Shown piece after piece: positions 60,191-64,000 of a stretch of 64,000 nucleotides of DNA. The notes below the pieces were generated by a model that saw only the letters and a program-made list of their open reading frames with translations, did not search any database and was not told where the DNA came from. This stretch comes from Clusia tigrina. Lineage: Eukaryota > Arthropoda > Insecta > Diptera > Clusiidae. Position numbers and translations under genes: made by a program. The stretch lies in the NCBI GenBank assembly GCA_920105625.2, contig OV050030.1, forward strand, positions 184,392,315-184,456,314. The letters are read 5' to 3'. How positions within the stretch are numbered: the stretch's first letter is position 1; each line of letters starts with the position of its first letter.

Positions 60191-61138
60191 GTCGGCAGTT
60201 TTTCGGCGGTGCTGCAGGCGCGGATTCCTGCTGGGCTTCGGAAGTGGGTTCTATTGGGAGTGGGGCAAGACGATGTATCGGTCTCTTTAACGTGTTGTTC
60301 ATAGTACGGATGTCTGCAACACGAACATAGCCATCTTCTCCATTATATACCTTAGTTAAACGTCCCTGAGGCCACTGACGAACGGGTGTGTTGTCTTCCT
60401 TAATTAAGACCAGCCTTCCAAGTTCATAATTCTTCTGGGGTTGTTTCCATTTTGTTTTCTGTTGCAATTCACTCAGGTATTCCTTAGTCCATCTGTGCCA
60501 GAATTCCTGCTTGATGCTGTTGATTAGTTGCCAGCATTTGCCCAAAGAAACTTGCAAGCTACTGCCGCGGTGTCGATGGAGGCAGTCATGGGTTCTCCGA
60601 TTAGGAAGTGTCCCGGAGTTAATGCCGCCAGGTTTCTGGAGTCAGTTGAAATGGGGGTGATAGGCCGGGACTTGAGTATGGCTTCGACATGAATTATGCG
60701 TGTCTCCAGTTCTTCATATGTCAGGGACGCGGTATTGAGACTGCGTTGAAGAAGGTGTTTGGCCGATTTTTTTAGTTACAGGAATTTTTTATTTTTTCTT
60801 GGCCCCTGTCGAGAATATGGACTCGGTGAGCTCTGAAAGTATGTTCTTTGCACCTACAAAGTTTGTGGCGTTGTCGCAATAAGAATCGCTTCAGAGCTCC
60901 AATGAAGGCTTCGGTAGTTAAGTCAGTTACCATTTCTAAGTGTACTGCTTTCGTAGTGAAGCGATAAATACCGCAACATAGCTTTTCTGAGGACGTTTTC
61001 CTCTTAGGCGATAGTGTATCCAGACGGGTCCCCAGAAGTCTACGCCAGAATTGATGAATAGCCTAGCAGGTTCTACGCAATCCGCAGGTAGATTGCCCAT
61101 GATTTGAGTTAGGAGTTTAGGCTGGTTATTGTAGCATG
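60190..61138 (-). pseudogene. BEL/Pao integrase end and C-terminal domain
   Basis: At 61020-61138 LLTQIMGNLPADCVEPARLF and NSGVDFWGPVW give the zinc-arm end and first catalytic Asp. YCDNATNFVGAKNILSEL at about 60800-60870 gives the second. The catalytic-Glu block is deleted or scrambled. From 60557 a clean frame reads FWHRWTKEYLSELQQKTKWK and VRQWPQGRLTKVYNGEDGYV (C-terminal domain), then continues with no stop into the signal-like segment of the envelope. Confidence 0.87.
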
Positions 61139-61368
61139 TTTTTTTAAATTAAACCATTTATTTGTTATTGTATCTTACTCCATTGGAAACTAACAATAAG
61201 TTATCAAATCTTAAAACTAATGTATTAAATATGCTCTTTGCCTATTGCATGGAGCTATTTGGGTTCTACTAGTTCATATACTCGTATATTAATTAATTAT
61301 AATTTTAAAAAGAAGAGGGAAACAAAATTTTATATAAATACATATTACAGATTAGTTTGTAAATAAGT

Positions 61369-64000
61369 TTAGAAACATGGTTTCTTTAGACGTGAAGCAG
61401 AATTCTGCAGGAGTAGACTTCTTGCAAGTATGTTCGGATGATTTTGCAGGCGATTCAGGTATTTCTGCCTTAATTCCATTATTTCTTCTTTTATAGTGGA
61501 TATATGTATATCCTTGTGAATTTTTTTATTCTTGATAAACCATGGTGTGCCGGTAATTGTTCTTAGGATTTTCGACTGTGCCCTTTGGATAAGTTCTAGA
61601 TTTGAGGTGCTCGCACTACCCCAAAGATGCACCCCAAATGTGCATACGAGCTTTATTAAAGCTTTGTATAGAAGGACTTTGTATTCCAAGAGCATCTTTG
61701 ATTTTTTGTTGATTAACCAATTCAGAGAGTTAGCTTTTAGTTTCATTTGAGTTTTTTTGATTCTATGTGCTTCCTCCAAGTTAATCTACGGTCAAGATGG
61801 ATTCCTAAATACTTCACTTCTGTTGCTTGCGGTATTTTTATGTCATTTAGTGACACAGCTGGACAGGTGCTGGTTCTGTAGGAGAACGTTATGTGAGTAC
61901 ATTTCGCTTCGCTAACTGTAATACGCCAGTTTGCCAGATAAATTTCTACATCTTTAAGGTGTTCGTTTAGGTTACGAGAAGCGATATGCGGATTTTGATG
62001 GGTACTTAAAATAGCTGTGTCGTCAGCAAAAGTGGAAGTAACTAGGCTGTTATTTATTGGTAGGTCATACGTATATATTCGGTAGAGAATAGGATCAAGC
62101 ACATTCCCTTGTGGTACTCCAGCAAATATTTGAAATTCGCGGGTTACAAATTGCCTGTATTTCACTTTGTACTTCCTATTCGCTAAGTAAGATTCCAGCA
62201 CTCTGTGTTTGTTATATGGCAGAAACTTTTTAATCTTGTACACTAGCCCCTCATGCCAGACTTTATCGAAGGCTTGGGCAATGTTCGAAAGCTCTTCTAA
62301 CGGTGCACCTGCTCTATTGTACCGTGCTTTTTTCAAAATCCGAATTGATGAGTAGGAATGTTGGCATTTTGATTTAGATAGGGCATAATTTTCCCTAGTA
62401 ACATTTTTTCAAATATTTTTGAGAGAGTGGGTAGAAGGCTTATGGACCGATATGAGGACACCTGCGTTGGATCTTTTCCTGGTTTAGGAATCATTGTAAT
62501 TTGCGATATCTTCCATATACGAGTATGCGGGAAATGACCCATGCGAAGGATAGCATTGAACAATTTCGTTAGGTGTATTAACGCTATGTGTGGTGATTTC
62601 ATGACCATTTTATTTGTGATTAGGTCAAATATTTTTGAGAGGGTGGGTAGAAGGCTTATGGACCGATATGAGGACACCTGCGTTGGATCTTTTCCTGGTT
62701 TAGGAATCATTGTAATTTGCGATATCTTCCATATACGAGTATGCGGGAAATGACCCATGCGAAGGATAGCATTGAACAATTTCGTTAGGTGTATTAACGC
62801 TATATGTGGTGATTTCATGACCATTTTATTTGTGATTAGGTCATATCCAGGGGACTTTTTCGCATTAAGACCTATTTTAATGACACACTCTAAGTCTTTG
62901 ATTTTTAGTTGAAGCGGCTGAGTCACTTTGGTTCTAGGTAAAGTAGGGACCTCGAAGTTATTGCACGGAGAATTAGGACAAAAAACTGTTTGTAGATGTG
63001 CAGCAAACGCTGCTCCTCTTTCTTTGTCACTTTTGGCCCAATTTCCATTTCCAAGCCTTACTGGTGGCTCACTTTACTTTGGGCTTTTTACAACCATTTT
63101 AGCTATCCAAAGTGAGTAGTTGGTGTATTTATTTCTAGCGGGCCTAGATCTTTAATATAGGTGTGAATACTTGCTTCAGCTTCCTTTTGAAGTATATCTC
63201 TAAGGTGATTTTGTGACAATTTTAATTTCCTCTTTAGGGCAGGTGACCTATATTTCTGCCATTCTCGCCATAGCGAGACACTGCACATGGGTTGAAGTTA
63301 TATAACGGATAGCAACCGGCATCTTTTTTATTGCTGGTGTTGCGCACTCAGCCGCTGATGCTAACATGGAATTAAACTCGTGGAGCGCTCTCTCTAAGTC
63401 ATCTTTGTTTTTAGGAGGAGATTCCAGGCAAATATGTGTACTCTCGTATTTCTTATACTTGAGCCAGTTCGTTTTGTTGGTGGTCAATTTGGGCGCTTTA
63501 TGTACAAGTTCAGGAGTTTTTTTAAAGTATATAATGACAGGTGAGTGATCGGAGGACAAGTCGAAAATTGCTTCAGAGCTTCAGAGTTTATATTTTTGAT
63601 CACAGCGAAATCAATAAGATCAGGGATTTTACGCTGGTCCGCTGGCCAGTACGTGGTATGGCCACTTGAGACAAAATCTAGATGATTTCGATTATCAATT
63701 AACACATCGTACCACTGTTTGCCTTTAGGGTTTACCAGACGAGAGCCCCAGTAGGTATGATTATAGTCTCCAGCTGCTATAAATTTTCTTCCGAGTTTTT
63801 GAAAAAACTGCAGGAATATTTCTGACGTTACTTGGAATCTAGGTGGACAGTATACTGCAGAAATTGTTATACTTTCGCCCCAGCACTAAAGGGAGATTGA
63901 AGTGGCTTGGATGTGTCTTTCGGCATATTTGTCACGTAGGAAATGTTTTATACGGGCATTAATTAGAATTCCTGTGCTTCCGTGTGCTTTACCGTCTGGA
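61369..64000 (-). pseudogene. Jockey LINE ORF2 (endonuclease, RT), partial
   Basis: Minus strand, right to left. Endonuclease pieces (63484-64000; SGHTTYWPADQRKIPDLIDF) include the end with SSDHSPVIIYF (63248-63559). The linker is at 63103-63288 (ECATPAIKKM; REWQKYRSPALKRKL). RT fingers (KKSPGYDLITNKMV) and SYRSISLLPTLSKIF occur twice in tandem (see the repeat). The palm has FAGVPQGNVLDPILYRIYTY and an intact TFADDTAILS (61743-62336); the thumb is KCTHITFSYRTS then KYLGIHLDRRLTWRKHI; the C-terminus is at 61369-61779. Frame changes near 61.75, 62.33 and 62.95 kb make it non-functional. Confidence 0.9.
62411..62842 (-). repeat. 216-bp tandem duplication inside RT
   Basis: 62411-62626 and 62627-62842 are direct copies with two differences seen (gagagag/gagaggg and ctatgtg/ctatatg). 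216 bp is exactly 72 codons, so the RT frame is kept through both copies. Confidence 0.95.

Larger units (their letters stand above)
58230..61138 (-). mobile_element. BEL/Pao relic with envelope-like gene, 5' part cut by a LINE
   Basis: Minus strand: integrase remnants (61138-60560), the pol C-terminal domain, an envelope-like coding region, a polypurine tract and a 3' LTR. The rest of pol and gag are not in the window; the Jockey LINE starting at 61139 interrupts integrase, so they may lie beyond position 64000. Confidence 0.85.
61139..64000 (-). mobile_element. Minus-strand Jockey-type LINE, runs off the window
   Basis: The 3' end is marked by a short T-run (61139-61145, an A tail on the minus strand) inside the BEL integrase. 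ORF2 covers 61369 to the window end; ORF1 would lie beyond 64000. About 230 bp of 3' UTR. Confidence 0.87.

Overview
The window looks like a nested graveyard of insect transposable elements. I found no convincing host gene, tRNA, rRNA or CRISPR array. BEL/Pao, gypsy, Jockey-clade, R1-like and mariner elements occur together, the flanks are AT-rich, there are long (TA)n tracts, and one BEL/Pao relic carries a baculovirus-F-like envelope gene. Together these suggest an insect, most likely a dipteran (fruit-fly-like), heterochromatic or piRNA-cluster-like locus. The organism is an inference; the element families are seen in the sequence.

Layout. 1-5.9 kb: (TA)n arrays, an LTR with its polypurine tract, a minus-strand BEL/Pao pol scrap, and an internally deleted mariner inserted inside a (TA)n tract. 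5.4-11.5 kb: a ~60-bp minisatellite leading into a badly decayed plus-strand BEL/Pao element. 11.9-22.9 kb: a Jockey-type LINE whose ORF1 is split by a young non-autonomous gypsy-type LTR element (12556-17123, TSD AAAG) and whose endonuclease is split by a second LINE with RNase H (17957-20720). 22.9-24.3 kb: BEL gag/protease and gypsy pol scraps. 24.3-27.6 kb: no genes seen. 27.6-31.9 kb: a minus-strand Jockey LINE. 32.8-38.5 kb: BEL, Jockey and gypsy scraps and a BEL LTR.

39064-47757 is the centrepiece: a structurally complete BEL/Pao retrotransposon (8684 bp, 559-bp LTRs that read as identical, 5-bp TSD GGGAG). It has one uninterrupted Gag-Pol frame and, downstream of pol, a separate ORF for a protein with the same three-part zinc-knuckle layout as the Gag nucleocapsid. 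Splice-like sites suggest that a 22-codon exon, starting with an ATG inside the LTR, could be joined in frame to Gag-Pol or to this 3' ORF. The decayed relative at 6-11.5 kb keeps the 3' zinc-knuckle ORF and both acceptor-like sites, so these are properties of the family.

48.4-51 kb: a minus-strand gypsy gag/pol relic. 52.1-57.7 kb: two R1-like LINEs fused head to tail on the minus strand. 57.7-61.1 kb: a minus-strand BEL/Pao relic in which pol runs without a stop into an envelope-like gene, now broken by frameshifts. 61.1-64 kb: a minus-strand Jockey LINE with a 216-bp in-frame tandem duplication in its reverse transcriptase, running off the window end.
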